Shown: in pieces, positions 1 through 8,882 of the stretch | How the letters are laid out: each line of letters begins with the position of its first letter | Position numbering within the stretch: position 1 is the first letter of the stretch | Assembly (NCBI GenBank): GCA_905212085.1 | Contig: CAJMDF010000004.1 | Span: 1 to 64,000, forward strand | Source: an uncultured Clostridium sp. | Lineage (GTDB): Bacteria; Cyanobacteriota; Vampirovibrionia; Gastranaerophilales; Gastranaerophilaceae | DNA length: 64,000 nucleotides | Direction of reading: 5' to 3' | Made by a program: the position numbers and the translations under genes | Notes under the pieces: model-generated | Seen by the model: the letters and a program-made list of their open reading frames with translations, nothing else | Told to the model about the DNA's origin: nothing | The model's database searches: none

Positions 1-73
1 TATATATTATCAATATAGATAAACATATTAATAGCATTTAGCAAATATTTAGTCAAGAATTTAAAATATAAAT

Positions 74-295
74 ATGAATAATGTAAATTTAGAAAAAAGA
101 CTTGGTGCAAAGATTGCATATTTGCGTAAAACAAAAAGATATTCTCAAGAAAAACTTGCAGAAAAAAGTGATATAAGTCTTGTCTATATTGGAGATATTG
201 AACGAGGAGATGCAAATCCGACATTAGATAAATTAAAAGCTCTTGCGAATGCTTTAGAAGTCGAAGTTATGGAGTTGTTTGATTTTTCTTTTTAA
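74..295 (+). CDS. Small XRE-family HTH transcriptional regulator
   Basis: A 73-residue protein that is almost entirely one Cro/CI-type helix-turn-helix: the first helices hold LRKTKRYSQEKLAEKSDIS, followed by the typical IERGDANPTLDKLKALANALEVE tail. Such stand-alone HTH proteins bind operator DNA as dimers, often repressing their own or a neighbouring gene. No ligand or catalytic domain is present. No clear Shine-Dalgarno precedes the ATG; an AT-rich TATAAAT element lies just upstream, so a short leader is possible. The next gene follows 31 bases later on the same strand. The target is unknown. Confidence 0.85.
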   Translation: MNNVNLEKRLGAKIAYLRKTKRYSQEKLAEKSDISLVYIGDIERGDANPTLDKLKALANALEVEVMELFDFSF

Positions 296-326
296 TTGAT
301 TTTGTTTTTTGTGCTAATATTTGGTT

Positions 327-1097
327 ATGACTAAGATATTAGATTGTACCCTGCGCGATGGCGGGCATGTAAATAAATGGAATTTTTCAGATGAATGTAT
401 TATCAGTACTTTGAAAGCTGCTGAAAAAACTGGGATTGAATACTTTGAAGCAGGTTATACTATGCCTGATTGTATTGAAAATTCAAGTATTAAACTTGTG
501 ATCATGGTGGATGCAAAAAATATTTGTCCTGTGAGCAAAAAAGCTGATTGTGTTAGACTGGCATGTTATCCGCACCAGATACATGAATCCATAAAAGCAA
601 TTGAAGATTATAAAAATCAAGGTTTTGAGGTCTTCTTACATCTTATGACTGCTGATAAATTTGAAGATTACGAGCTTTTAAAGAATTGGAAAAATAAAAA
701 TATTTTGAATTCAATTTATTTTGCGGACAGTTTTGGCTCGTTTATGCCTGGTGATGTTGAGCGGATTTATAAAAGACTTCAAGATTGCGGGTTTGAAAAA
801 ATAAGTTTTCATGCTCATAACAATTTACAGCTTGCTTTTACAAATACAATTAAAGCAATGGAACTCGGGGCTTATAGTGTTGATGCAACAGCTTTTGGAA
901 TGGGCAGAGGCGGTGGAAATCTTCCTATAGAGCTTTTGTTGAAATATCTAGGCGAGGATTATTCTGAATATGTGAAACTTATCAAAGATTATTACCTTGA
1001 TTTGTATAACAACTACAAGTGGGGTTATAGCTATGAAGCATTAATCGGCGGATTAGAAAATATTCATCCGTCAAAGGTAAGTCAAGCAATCGTATGA
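327..1097 (+). CDS. DRE-TIM metallolyase (HMGL-like aldolase family)
   Basis: The N-terminus ILDCTLRDGGHVNKWNF carries the D-x-x-x-R-D-G metal/substrate motif of the DRE-TIM superfamily (4-hydroxy-2-oxovalerate aldolase, isopropylmalate and homocitrate synthases). Later SFHAHNNLQLAFTNT supplies the H-x-H metal ligands, and GMGRGGGNLPIELLL resembles the glycine-rich end of aldolase-type members. At about 256 residues it is a bare TIM barrel without the regulatory LeuA domain or the DmpG communication domain, so the substrate cannot be named. I prefer the ATG at 327; an in-frame TTG lies two codons upstream. Similar short proteins occur in surface-polysaccharide loci, but nothing of that kind is adjacent here. 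Confidence 0.75.
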   Translation: MTKILDCTLRDGGHVNKWNFSDECIISTLKAAEKTGIEYFEAGYTMPDCIENSSIKLVIMVDAKNICPVSKKADCVRLACYPHQIHESIKAIEDYKNQGFEVFLHLMTADKFEDYELLKNWKNKNILNSIYFADSFGSFMPGDVERIYKRLQDCGFEKISFHAHNNLQLAFTNTIKAMELGAYSVDATAFGMGRGGGNLPIELLLKYLGEDYSEYVKLIKDYYLDLYNNYKWGYSYEALIGGLENIHPSKVSQAIV

Positions 1098-1147
1098 TGG
1101 CATTTTACCTTTAAGCATTTATAATCTTTCTAAAAGAGGAATTTAGA

Positions 1148-3757
1148 ATGCTTTTAACAGATCATGTCCAAGCGATTATTAAATCAGCAAAATCAATAGT
1201 TGTAGCCAGAAATTATCCTGAACTTGCACCTGAGCATTTGATGCTTGCTCTGATGCTGGATCAAAACGATTTGCCGAAGATACTTTTGGAACGTGTAGGG
1301 GTTGATAATCCTGAAATTGTTGACAGACTTAACAATTACGTTTCAAAACGTGCGTATTTTGCAAGGGGAAAATTTTCAGATGTAAGATTTTCTGTAGAAA
1401 CTATTCAGTTGATGAAAGTTGCTCAAGAAGAAGCTGAAAAACGTGGTGATGAGCAGGTAAGTATTGAACATCTGTTTTTAGCATTATTTAGACTTAATAA
1501 CAAAACTCTGGATCATCTTTGGGAACAATCAGGTATTAACAGACTTGAGCTTTATGAAAAGATGACCGAAGAAGTTAATAATATTGTGAATTTAGAAGAA
1601 ACAGTCGATGAAAATTCATCTCCTAAAACTGAAAAGACAACAGAGAAAACTGAAAAAGAAAATGAAGCTTTGAAAAAATATACAACTGATTTAACAGAGC
1701 TTGCTAAAAATAACAAACTTGATCCTGTATTAGGTAGAGATGACGAAATTCGAAGAACTATTCAGATTTTAAACAGACGTTCTAAAAACAATCCTGTAAT
1801 CATTGGTGAGCCGGGTGTTGGTAAAACTGCTATTATTGAAGGTCTTGCCCAAAGAATTGTGTCAGGAGATGTTCCTGAAAGTTTGAGAAACGACAAAATT
1901 TTAGCACTTGATTTGGGAGCTTTGCTTGCAGGTGCTTCTTATCGAGGAGAATTTGAGGAACGTTTGAAATCAGTATTGAAAGCTATTGAAGAAAAATCCG
2001 ATGATTTAATGCTTTTTATAGATGAAATTCATACGATTATGGGAGCAGGATCATCTGAGGGTTCTGCAGATGCCGGTAATCTTTTAAAACCAATGCTTGC
2101 AAGAGGCGGAATTAGAGTAATCGGTGCAACTACAACCGATGAATATCGTCAATATATTGAAAAAGACAAAGCTATGGAACGTCGTTTTCAGCCTGTAATG
2201 GCAGATGAGCCGTCTGTTGATACAACAATAAGTATTTTAAGAGGTCTAAAAGATAAATACGAAGGTTACCATAGTGTAAAAATTATGGATTCTGCAATTG
2301 TTGCAGCCGTTAAATTATCCCACAGATATATTTCTGACAGATGCCTGCCTGATAAAGCTATTGACTTATTAGATGAAGCAGCATCGGCTTTGAGAATTGA
2401 AATTGATACTATGCCTGAAGAAATTGATGTATTTATCAGAGATAAAATTCAATTAGAGATGAATAAAAAAGCTTTGGAAAAAGACGGTACTGAAGAAGCA
2501 TTGAAAAAAGCAGAAAAAATTAGTAAAAAAATTACTGATTTGGATTTAAAAATTGCAAAATTGAAAGATCAGTGGCTGAAAGAGAAAAAAGTCATAGATT
2601 CTTCTGCAGCTGTTAAACGTAATATCGAAAAATTAAAAGCTCAAATTGAATTAAATAAGAAAAATCCTTCAATGGCAGCATCTTTAGAGGTTCAGTACAG
2701 TCAAATGCTTGATATGGAAAGCAAGTTAAAAGCTATTCAAGCTCAATCAGGCAAAAAAAGATTGTTAAAAGAAGAAGTTGATGAAGATGATATTGCCGCA
2801 ATTGTTGCAAAATGGACCGGAATTCCGGTAAATCGATTAATGGAAGATGAAGCTAAAAAGTTAATCGGTATGGAAGATGTTATGCATAAAAGAGTTGTAG
2901 GGCAAGATGAAGCTGTTAAAAAGATTGCAAATGCAATTCGACTTTCCCGTTCAGGTCTGAGAGATCCTAAAAGACCTATCGGAACATTTCTTTTCTTAGG
3001 ACCTACAGGGGTTGGTAAGACTGAACTTGGAAAGACTCTAGCTTATACATTATTTAATGATGAGAATGCTCTTATAAGAATTGATATGTCAGAGTTTATG
3101 GAAAAGGCTGCAATATCTCGTTTAGTCGGTGCAACAGCAGGGTATGTCGGGTATGAAGACGGCGGACAATTGACCGAAGCTGTCAGACGTAAGCCATATT
3201 CTGTTGTGCTTTTTGACGAGGTTGAAAAGGCTCACCCTGATGTATTTAATCTTATGCTACAAATGTTTGATGATGGCCGTTTGACTGACGGTCAAGGTAG
3301 ATTAATTGATTTTAAAAATACGGTTATAATCATGACAAGTAATCTTGGCAGTGATGTTATTTTGGACGAAAATCTTTCAGAAGACGAGAAAAAAGAACAA
3401 CTTAATCATGCTTTAAAAGAAAAATTTAAACCTGAATTTTTAAATCGTATTGATGAAATTATTATGTTTAAAGCTCTGACTCTTAATGAGTTGATTAAAA
3501 TTGTAGATATTCAAACTGAATCCTTGAAAAAACGCTTAGCTGATCAGGATATTGAATTAGAAATTACAGAAGGAGCAAAACATTTTCTTGCAAATGAAGG
3601 TTACGAACCGCTATATGGTGCGAGACCTCTAAGACGTGTAATAAGACAGTTAGTTGAAATTCCGATGTCTATGTCAATTCTTGACGGTCAATTTGTTAAA
3701 GGTGATAAAATTAAAATTGACTGCAAGGATAATACATTAGTTTTTGATAAGAAATAA
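1148..3757 (+). CDS. clpB: ATP-dependent chaperone ClpB-like (Hsp100)
   Basis: An 869-residue Hsp100 protein. A Clp-N repeat domain occupies roughly residues 1-145, followed by a charged linker. The first AAA+ domain has Walker A GEPGVGKT at residues 220-227 and LFIDEIH as Walker B. A coiled-coil middle domain lies near 410-540 and the second AAA+ domain has GPTGVGKT at residues 618-625 and LFDEVEKAH. The middle domain and overall length fit ClpB, a cytoplasmic disaggregase working with DnaK; I see no ClpP-binding IGF-type loop, but ClpC cannot be fully excluded. The ribosome site AGAGGAA lies 7 bases before the ATG and a strong hairpin terminator follows. Two Hsp20-type proteins elsewhere in the window are plausible functional partners. 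Confidence 0.92.
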   Translation: MLLTDHVQAIIKSAKSIVVARNYPELAPEHLMLALMLDQNDLPKILLERVGVDNPEIVDRLNNYVSKRAYFARGKFSDVRFSVETIQLMKVAQEEAEKRGDEQVSIEHLFLALFRLNNKTLDHLWEQSGINRLELYEKMTEEVNNIVNLEETVDENSSPKTEKTTEKTEKENEALKKYTTDLTELAKNNKLDPVLGRDDEIRRTIQILNRRSKNNPVIIGEPGVGKTAIIEGLAQRIVSGDVPESLRNDKILALDLGALLAGASYRGEFEERLKSVLKAIEEKSDDLMLFIDEIHTIMGAGSSEGSADAGNLLKPMLARGGIRVIGATTTDEYRQYIEKDKAMERRFQPVMADEPSVDTTISILRGLKDKYEGYHSVKIMDSAIVAAVKLSHRYISDRCLPDKAIDLLDEAASALRIEIDTMPEEIDVFIRDKIQLEMNKKALEKDGTEEALKKAEKISKKITDLDLKIAKLKDQWLKEKKVIDSSAAVKRNIEKLKAQIELNKKNPSMAASLEVQYSQMLDMESKLKAIQAQSGKKRLLKEEVDEDDIAAIVAKWTGIPVNRLMEDEAKKLIGMEDVMHKRVVGQDEAVKKIANAIRLSRSGLRDPKRPIGTFLFLGPTGVGKTELGKTLAYTLFNDENALIRIDMSEFMEKAAISRLVGATAGYVGYEDGGQLTEAVRRKPYSVVLFDEVEKAHPDVFNLMLQMFDDGRLTDGQGRLIDFKNTVIIMTSNLGSDVILDENLSEDEKKEQLNHALKEKFKPEFLNRIDEIIMFKALTLNELIKIVDIQTESLKKRLADQDIELEITEGAKHFLANEGYEPLYGARPLRRVIRQLVEIPMSMSILDGQFVKGDKIKIDCKDNTLVFDKK

Positions 3758-3760
3758 CAA

Positions 3761-3789
3761 AAAGCCGGTAAAAATTTTTTACCGGCTTT
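3761..3789 (+). terminator. Rho-independent terminator after clpB
   Basis: AAAGCCGGTAAAAA pairs with TTTTTACCGGCTTT in a nearly perfect stem that begins 3 bases after the clpB stop. The symmetric A/T flanks let it serve the convergent small gene on the minus strand as well. Confidence 0.85.
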
Positions 3790-3809
3790 ACAATATCCTT
3801 AATCATCAA

Positions 3810-3959
3810 CTATACTTTAGCTGCTTTGTCTGCAACTAAATCTTCTGTTTCTTCAATCTTTTTCATCACTTCATCAATTTGTTCACGTAAGTATTCCATG
3901 AACATACCAATTTCTTCTTTAAAACTGTATACACCTGGCCAACTTATGTAACCGTACAT
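3810..3959 (-). CDS. Small hypothetical protein, helical
   Basis: About 49 residues beginning MYGYISWPGVYSFKEE and ending in a charged helix rich in Glu, Asp and Lys. The reading frame extends upstream to an ATG at 4010, but only the ATG at 3959 has a good ribosome site (AAGGAG, 9 bases upstream), so I use that start. No family recognised. The C-terminal half looks like an amphipathic helix that could oligomerise or bind a partner; the function is unknown. It lies convergent to clpB and shares its terminator. Confidence 0.55.
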   Translation of the reverse strand: MYGYISWPGVYSFKEEIGMFMEYLREQIDEVMKKIEETEDLVADKAAKV

Positions 3960-4036
3960 TTTTTTAATCTCCTTTTTGTCTAACCTATCAACATTTTTTT
4001 TATCGGTCATTTGTAGGAGAAACTTTAATAAATTGA

Positions 4037-4423
4037 TTAATTATTTAATAATTTGTTACAATATTCGTTTATGTCGTTACATTTGTATTTTGGAATGTAG
4101 TCAACATTATAATTTTCAGCTATTTGGCGAATATTGCTTGTTGCAGAAATAATAATAATTTTGGTATTTTTGTATTCGTTAAAAAATTTAATTTGTTTTA
4201 TGAACCATTCCCCTGCATAAAGCGGTATAAAATCAGGTTCCATCTGCATGTCAGTAAAAATAAAGTCATATGGTGAATCAATTGATAATGTCAGCTTTTC
4301 GACTCCTTCTTTGGCTGAGAATGCTGTATCAATTTCAACTTCGTCTTTAAAAACTTCTTCGACTGCGCTTTTATGATATTCTACCCACTTATGTGAATCA
4401 TCTACTATTAAAACTTTTTTCAT
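4037..4423 (-). CDS. Stand-alone response-regulator receiver domain
   Basis: A 128-residue CheY-like protein consisting only of a receiver domain. The acidic pair is Asp8-Asp9 in VLIVDDSH, the likely phospho-acceptor is the Asp of FIFTDMQM near residue 58, the conserved Ser/Thr is in IIIISATS, and the conserved Lys is in DYIPKYK. No output domain follows. Single receivers act as phosphorelay intermediates or bind partner proteins directly. No kinase is adjacent; the nearest is the histidine kinase about 2.2 kb away (6636-7355), but a link is only a guess. The start ATG at 4423 immediately precedes the conserved first beta strand. Confidence 0.85.
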   Translation of the reverse strand: MKKVLIVDDSHKWVEYHKSAVEEVFKDEVEIDTAFSAKEGVEKLTLSIDSPYDFIFTDMQMEPDFIPLYAGEWFIKQIKFFNEYKNTKIIIISATSNIRQIAENYNVDYIPKYKCNDINEYCNKLLNN

Positions 4424-4438
4424 ATAGAAATTATAGCA

Positions 4439-4465
4439 TAAAAGCCTTACTTGGTAAGGCTTTTA
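4439..4465 (-). terminator. Rho-independent terminator
   Basis: TAAAAGCCTTAC, loop TTG, GTAAGGCTTTTA: a perfect inverted repeat with T-rich tail on both strands. It lies between two minus-strand genes and most likely ends transcription of the membrane Hsp20-like gene at 4498-5034. Confidence 0.8.
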
Positions 4466-4497
4466 TATTAATTATTAAAGTATTCGGCTTTTAATTA

Positions 4498-5034
4498 TTA
4501 GTCGTCAAAAGGAACTGTAATTATATAATTATCTCCCTCACGTACTTTTGTAATGTTATTTGTATCTATTTTTTCACCAAAAGCAAAAGCTTGGGAGTAT
4601 TTCATAATTTCTTGTTTGTGGTGCATATTTTTTTCACCCGCTGCATTTATCATAATTGTGTTACCGTCAGCTTTTACTTCGACATTTTTTTCGTCATTAT
4701 CAAATGGTCTTAAATCAATAATTATTTTATATGCATCATCCATTTTTTCAACATGAACAAATTGAGCAATATGTCTATCCATTCTGTATTGGCGTTTCAT
4801 TTCTTTTCGAGCCATTTTGTCAAAGCGATGTTCTTGTCTCATCATTGCTCTATCCATTCTCTGCATTTGTAAAATCGGATCCATCATTCTTTTAAAATGC
4901 CAATCTGCTACTACATAAAATGCTGCGAATGCGCCTAAAAAGACAAGAATACCTATTAATACATGTTTTAGAGCAGGATGTTTGCATAAAAAGCAATCAT
5001 CAAATTCTTCATGTTTGTAATTGTTATCTTCCAT
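4498..5034 (-). CDS. Membrane-anchored Hsp20/alpha-crystallin-like protein
   Basis: 178 residues. A hydrophilic N-terminus with two Cys (FDDCFLC) is followed by one transmembrane segment near residues 24-44, then a strikingly Met/Arg/Lys-rich helical stretch (about 48-90), then a beta-rich C-terminal domain (about 93-178). That domain reads like an alpha-crystallin fold: YKIIIDLRPFDNDEKNVEVKADGNTIMINA and a final NYIITVPFDD. Small heat-shock proteins are normally soluble; a membrane anchor suggests chaperoning at the inner membrane or in the periplasm. The start is fixed by AAGGAG 6 bases before the ATG. Homology to Hsp20 is moderate, so the family call is less certain than the topology. Confidence 0.6.
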   Translation of the reverse strand: MEDNNYKHEEFDDCFLCKHPALKHVLIGILVFLGAFAAFYVVADWHFKRMMDPILQMQRMDRAMMRQEHRFDKMARKEMKRQYRMDRHIAQFVHVEKMDDAYKIIIDLRPFDNDEKNVEVKADGNTIMINAAGEKNMHHKQEIMKYSQAFAFGEKIDTNNITKVREGDNYIITVPFDD

Positions 5035-5176
5035 AAAAAACTCCTTTCGTTTTCTTTTAGTATAAGTATAGAAAATATTTTGTAAATGTCCATTACTCTA
5101 TTGGTCTAATACTATTGAAAAAAATATTAACATATGTTATTATGTGAATGAGTGTGAAGTTAAGGGGGTTAATTTT

Positions 5177-5365
5177 ATGGCTAAGATTTTAGTGACAATG
5201 CCCGATGAATTTTTACATAAAATAGATGGTTTTGCATCAAACGAACAAAGAAGCAGAAGTGAATTAATTCGTGAAGCTTTGAGATCTTATATGCGTAAAT
5301 CTTATATCAGAAATCCTCAAAAAGCTGATGATAATGCAAAAATCCTTGAAAATATGTTGGGTTAG
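5177..5365 (+). CDS. Ribbon-helix-helix (CopG-type) DNA-binding protein
   Basis: The beta strand AKILVTMPDEFLHKIDGF followed by SRSELIREALRSYMRKS is the classic ribbon-helix-helix layout of CopG/MetJ/ParD proteins, which bind DNA as dimers and often act as antitoxins or plasmid-type repressors. No toxin gene is adjacent. The open frame starts at a GTG at 5144, but the ATG at 5177 has AAGGGGG 8 bases upstream and starts exactly at the conserved strand, giving 62 residues. Its stop overlaps by 4 bases the stop of the convergent response-regulator gene. Confidence 0.8.
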   Translation: MAKILVTMPDEFLHKIDGFASNEQRSRSELIREALRSYMRKSYIRNPQKADDNAKILENMLG

Positions 5366-6648
5366 TCATTAAATAATTTTTCTACCCATTTTATAAGATT
5401 CGAAATTTCATAAGGTTTCGGGATATACAAATCTGCTCCAGCATTTAAGATTAATTCTTTATCATGGTAGATTGATGTCATAATAATTTTTGTTTTATCA
5501 AATTTCGGATCTTGTCTTAGTTTTTTGCAAACTTCAATACCTTTTAAAGATTCAACATTTCCTGCATCGAGGATTATCATTGCCGGTATAGTATCTATAG
5601 ATGTGTCATAGCTATTTGATACAGTAACTTCAAATCCTTGCAGGTCTAGAATAGTATTTAACAGAAGCGTCATTGCTTCATCATTTTCGATAATAACTAC
5701 CCTATTATTAACTTCGTTATTTATAGAATTTTCTGCACTTATGCAGGGCCTTTCTATTAAATAATTTGATTTTGCAGGCATATCAGCAAGTTTGTGAATA
5801 TGTAAGAGTGAACTCATTAACATATTTGAATCTTTGTATTGTATGAATTCATTTGTAATAATACCTATTGTTGTATGTACAAAGTTTGATCTTCGTCCTG
5901 CAATTTCATCTCCTCTCATAAGCATGAACCCGCGTTTATTATCTTGGGGAGAATAGAATTTTGATGCGACTGAATCAAATGCAAAAGTTAGAAAATTTGC
6001 AATTTTTTCAGCTTTCAGACCGTCTGTAATTATTAAAAATTCGTTTTCTGAAATTGTACCCAGATAATCATTTTCAGACAATGCTGATCTTATTATGGCG
6101 CAGTAAGTTTGAATTAATTTATCAGATGCAAGCTCTGTATATGTTTCTTTGTAATTATTAAAATTTTCAATACTCACAAGCATTGCAGCCCAAAAAGTGT
6201 TTTCGGAAACTATTCTTTTTAGAGCTCTTTTTGAATAATTTTTGCCAGGCAGAAATTTTTTGGGATCCATATTGGATTCAAGTTCACGTCTTAGGTGAGC
6301 TTTTATTCTCATTATGAATTCTTCAGGATTTACAGGTTCTGAAATAAAATCATCCGCGCCGTTTTCAAGTACTGCAAGTTTATCTTGGAGTTCTGCGGAT
6401 TTAGATGTTGCGATTATAATCGGTCGCATATTATAAGTTAAAGCTCTAATTTTTTTGCAATAGTCTGATAAATCGCTGTCAATACTATCTGAAATGATTA
6501 TTAAATCAGGTTCTTTATCCTGAATTAATTTCATTGCAGAAATTAGGTTTTTTGAAATAATTACTTTGTTTGTTTTGCTATCAAGTAATTTTTTATATTT
6601 GGTTGATAATTCTTTTCTCTTGTCGATTATTAATGTTACTGACTGCAT
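5362..6648 (-). CDS. Two-receiver response regulator with degenerate GGDEF-like core
   Basis: 428 residues in three blocks. Residues about 1-120 are a receiver-like domain (DLIIISDSIDSDLS, ending ADDFISEPVNPEEF). Residues about 145-310 resemble a diguanylate-cyclase fold, but the signature loop reads ISENEFLIITD instead of GGDEF, so it is probably catalytically dead. Residues about 320-428 form a second receiver (VVIIENDEAM, MIILDAGN, YIPKPYE). The stop codon of the upstream kinase gene lies inside its start: the two genes overlap by 13 bases and should be co-translated, making this the cognate regulator. Output is likely by protein contact, since no DNA-binding domain is present. Confidence 0.75.
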   Translation of the reverse strand: MQSVTLIIDKRKELSTKYKKLLDSKTNKVIISKNLISAMKLIQDKEPDLIIISDSIDSDLSDYCKKIRALTYNMRPIIIATSKSAELQDKLAVLENGADDFISEPVNPEEFIMRIKAHLRRELESNMDPKKFLPGKNYSKRALKRIVSENTFWAAMLVSIENFNNYKETYTELASDKLIQTYCAIIRSALSENDYLGTISENEFLIITDGLKAEKIANFLTFAFDSVASKFYSPQDNKRGFMLMRGDEIAGRRSNFVHTTIGIITNEFIQYKDSNMLMSSLLHIHKLADMPAKSNYLIERPCISAENSINNEVNNRVVIIENDEAMTLLLNTILDLQGFEVTVSNSYDTSIDTIPAMIILDAGNVESLKGIEVCKKLRQDPKFDKTKIIMTSIYHDKELILNAGADLYIPKPYEISNLIKWVEKLFND

Positions 6649-7355
6649 TTTTCCCTCGCTTGACGTTCAATGTTTGCTGCGGGTAAATTTACTTCAAAAG
6701 TTGTTTGATGATTTTCTGATTTAACAGAAATTTGTCCTTGCATTTTTTCGACTAAATTTTTAGTGATAAAAAGTCCAAGTCCGCTTCCTTGAACTTTTCT
6801 TGTCAGAGGATTATCTATTCTTGAAAATTTTGTGAATATTTTTTCATAATCTTCTTTTGGAATTTCAATTCCTTGATTTGTGACTTTAATTGAGACCATA
6901 TCTTTATTGATATTAGCTTTGATTGTAATTGTAGTGTTGTCATCTCCGTATTTTGCTGCGTTTTCAATAAGATTTGTTATTATTTGCTGAAATTTGTCTT
7001 TGTCAACTAAAATTGCAGGAGTTGTGTTTGGAATTTCAATATTGATTTTTTTATCTTTGTACTGATTTTTTACAATTGAACTAATCATTTCAATTACAGG
7101 TTTGATTTGAATTTCTTTATAAATTAAATTCTCTTTTGAATTTTGCAATTTAGTAACAGAGAGCATGTTTTCAACAAGATTAATTAACCTGTTTGATTGC
7201 TCAACTATGATATTTAAGAATTTTTTTTTGCTTTCATCATCAAGTTTATCCCAAGATGCAAGCATAGTTTGAGAAAAACCTCTAATTGATGTCAGTGGAG
7301 TCCTTAGTTCATGACTTACTGTTGATATAAAATCTTCATAATCTTTGTCGTTCAT
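6636..7355 (-). CDS. Soluble sensor histidine kinase (HisKA-HATPase)
   Basis: 239 residues containing only the transmitter module. The phospho-acceptor H-box is SHELRTPLTSIRGF near residues 14-27, an N-box NLIENAAKYGDD follows, and the G-boxes appear as FTKFSRIDNPLTRKVQGSGLGL. There is no transmembrane helix or sensor domain before the H-box, so it must sense through a partner or act as a cytoplasmic phosphorelay kinase. It overlaps the two-receiver regulator by 13 bases. The ATG at 7355 leaves about 13 residues ahead of the H-box. Confidence 0.88.
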   Translation of the reverse strand: MNDKDYEDFISTVSHELRTPLTSIRGFSQTMLASWDKLDDESKKKFLNIIVEQSNRLINLVENMLSVTKLQNSKENLIYKEIQIKPVIEMISSIVKNQYKDKKINIEIPNTTPAILVDKDKFQQIITNLIENAAKYGDDNTTITIKANINKDMVSIKVTNQGIEIPKEDYEKIFTKFSRIDNPLTRKVQGSGLGLFITKNLVEKMQGQISVKSENHQTTFEVNLPAANIERQAREKCSQ

Positions 7356-7403
7356 ATTGTTATTATATCAAATTTTTTCAATTTTTATTAAAAATTAATT
7401 TAT

Positions 7404-7514
7404 TTATAATAATTCATCTCCTCTATTTAGATGAGATTTAAAAAAAATATGCAAGAATAAAAGATTGTTGTACGTATAAAAAATTATTAGATATGAAAAA
7501 CGAAAGTTTTTCAT
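7404..7514 (-). CDS. Possible 36-residue hydrophobic peptide
   Basis: A short frame beginning MKNFRFSYLIIFYTY, directly after the strongest ribosome-site-like sequence of the area (GGGGAGGAGGT, ending 1 base before the ATG). The peptide is hydrophobic and aromatic-rich and could be a membrane peptide. The AT-rich region makes chance frames common, and a plus-strand terminator overlies its upstream region, so this is a candidate only. It lies in the 377-base gap between the kinase gene and prs. Confidence 0.22.
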   Translation of the reverse strand: MKNFRFSYLIIFYTYNNLLFLHIFFKSHLNRGDELL

Positions 7515-7534
7515 ACCTCCTCCCCAAGTCTGGT

Positions 7535-7568
7535 AGCCGTTCTTACTAAAAAGAATGGCTTTTTTTTA
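7535..7568 (+). terminator. Plus-strand terminator with no upstream plus-strand gene
   Basis: AGCCGTTCTT, loop ACTAA, AAGAATGGCT followed by eight T. All annotated genes for 2 kb on both sides read on the minus strand, so this hairpin probably ends an unannotated plus-strand transcript starting somewhere after 7380. A second small hairpin (ATGAAAAAC GAAA GTTTTTCAT, 7494-7515) and a C-rich single strand (CCTCCTCCCC, complementary to ribosome-binding sites) precede it, as in some regulatory RNAs. Confidence 0.6.
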
Positions 7569-7602
7569 TGTCTAATCAATAGTTGTAAAACAAATTAAAT
7601 TA

Positions 7603-7733
7603 CACGCTTATTTTAGTTAAAACACAATAAGTATTTTGAATTACTTGTTTGATGGGTTAAGCGGCACGCTTTTCTTTAGTTAAGACACAATAAGTATTTT
7701 GAATTACCTGTTTGGTGGGTTAAGCGGCACGCT
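7603..7733. repeat. 63-bp tandem repeat downstream of prs
   Basis: Two nearly identical units of about 63 bases abut each other and a third partial unit precedes them. Each contains ACACAATAAGTATTTTGAA, then GGGTTAAGCGGCACGCTT. The AAGCG GCA CGCTT part is a small perfect hairpin. The copies differ at a few bases (ACTTGTTTGAT versus ACCTGTTTGGT). The last unit ends at the stop codon of prs. The function is unknown; possibilities are mRNA 3'-end structure or a REP-like extragenic repeat. Confidence 0.8.
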
Positions 7734-8746
7734 TATTGAACTTGCATTTCCTTTTCAAATCCAAATAAAGAACTAACTGATTCATCATCATGAATTCTTG
7801 CGATAGCAGTTCCAAGTAATGGTGCAACAGATAGTTGTTTAATATTTGGAGGCATTTTAGACATATCTAAAGGAATTGTATTTGTAACGATACATTCTTT
7901 TATAGGTGCGTTTGCAAGTCTTTCGATTGCAGGACCTGAGAATACAGGGTGTACAGCACAAACGTAAATATCTTTTGCACCTTCTTTTTTCAAAAGTTTA
8001 GAAGCTTCGCAAATAGTTCCTGCAGTATCAATCATGTCATCAAACATCACGCAGATTTTATCTTTTACGTCCCCGATTACGTGAGATGCTATAGCTTCGT
8101 TGTGTTTGTCACGGCGTTTGTCAATGATTGCAAGAGAACAGCCGATTGATTTAGCAAAGTGTCTTGTTCTTTGAACACCGCCTGTGTCAGGGCTAACAGC
8201 TACCATATCATCGGGATTGATATTTAAACTTTTAATATAATTTGTAAGAATTGATGTTGCAAAAATATGGTCCACAAGAATATTAAAGAAACCTTGAATT
8301 TGACCAGTGTGCAAATCCATTGCAAGGATTCTGTCAGCACCTGCAGTGGTTAATAAATCTGCAACTAATTTTGCGGTAATAGCTTCACGACCGGAGGTTT
8401 TTCTGTCTTGTCTTGCATAACCGTAATAAGGAATTACTGCAGTTATAGTTTTTGCGCTGGCTCTTTTGAATGCGTCAATAATAATTAATAATTCCATTAA
8501 ATTTTCATTTACCGGATTACAAAGCGGTTGAATAATAAAAACGTCATCCCCTCTAACACTTTCTTTGACTTGAACGTAAATTTCTCCGTCAGCGAAGTTT
8601 TTAACAACCATAGGTCCGATTGAAGTACCTAAATAATCAGCAATTTCCTGTGCAAGTTTAGTATTAGCACGTCCCGCAAATAATTTTATATCATGTGTCG
8701 GGTTAATTGTGCGTTCTAATTGCGGGAATGTCATTTCTGCAACCAT
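7733..8746 (-). CDS. prs: Ribose-phosphate pyrophosphokinase
   Basis: Converts ribose 5-phosphate and ATP to PRPP, the precursor for purine, pyrimidine, histidine and NAD synthesis. Family hallmarks are present: DIKLFAGRANTKLAQEIA near the start, FADGEIYVQVKESVRGDDVFIIQP, the catalytic flexible loop YGYARQDRKTSGREAI, and the PRPP-binding loop VMFDDMIDTAGTI. The length of about 337 residues fits class I Prs. The open frame extends to a TTG at 8761, but GAAAGG sits 7 bases before the ATG at 8746, which I take as the start. It is monocistronic between two intergenic gaps, with the 63-bp repeats at its 3' end. Confidence 0.96.
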   Translation of the reverse strand: MVAEMTFPQLERTINPTHDIKLFAGRANTKLAQEIADYLGTSIGPMVVKNFADGEIYVQVKESVRGDDVFIIQPLCNPVNENLMELLIIIDAFKRASAKTITAVIPYYGYARQDRKTSGREAITAKLVADLLTTAGADRILAMDLHTGQIQGFFNILVDHIFATSILTNYIKSLNINPDDMVAVSPDTGGVQRTRHFAKSIGCSLAIIDKRRDKHNEAIASHVIGDVKDKICVMFDDMIDTAGTICEASKLLKKEGAKDIYVCAVHPVFSGPAIERLANAPIKECIVTNTIPLDMSKMPPNIKQLSVAPLLGTAIARIHDDESVSSLFGFEKEMQVQ

Positions 8747-8882
8747 TATTATTCCTTTCAAATTAATTAAATTTGCTTATCAATGCTTTTTTATTATATA
8801 ATTTTTGAGATTTTACCTCAATATAATTTTAAGTAATATTACTAAAACACTGACATAAAAATTTTTGTTATTAATTTAAAAA

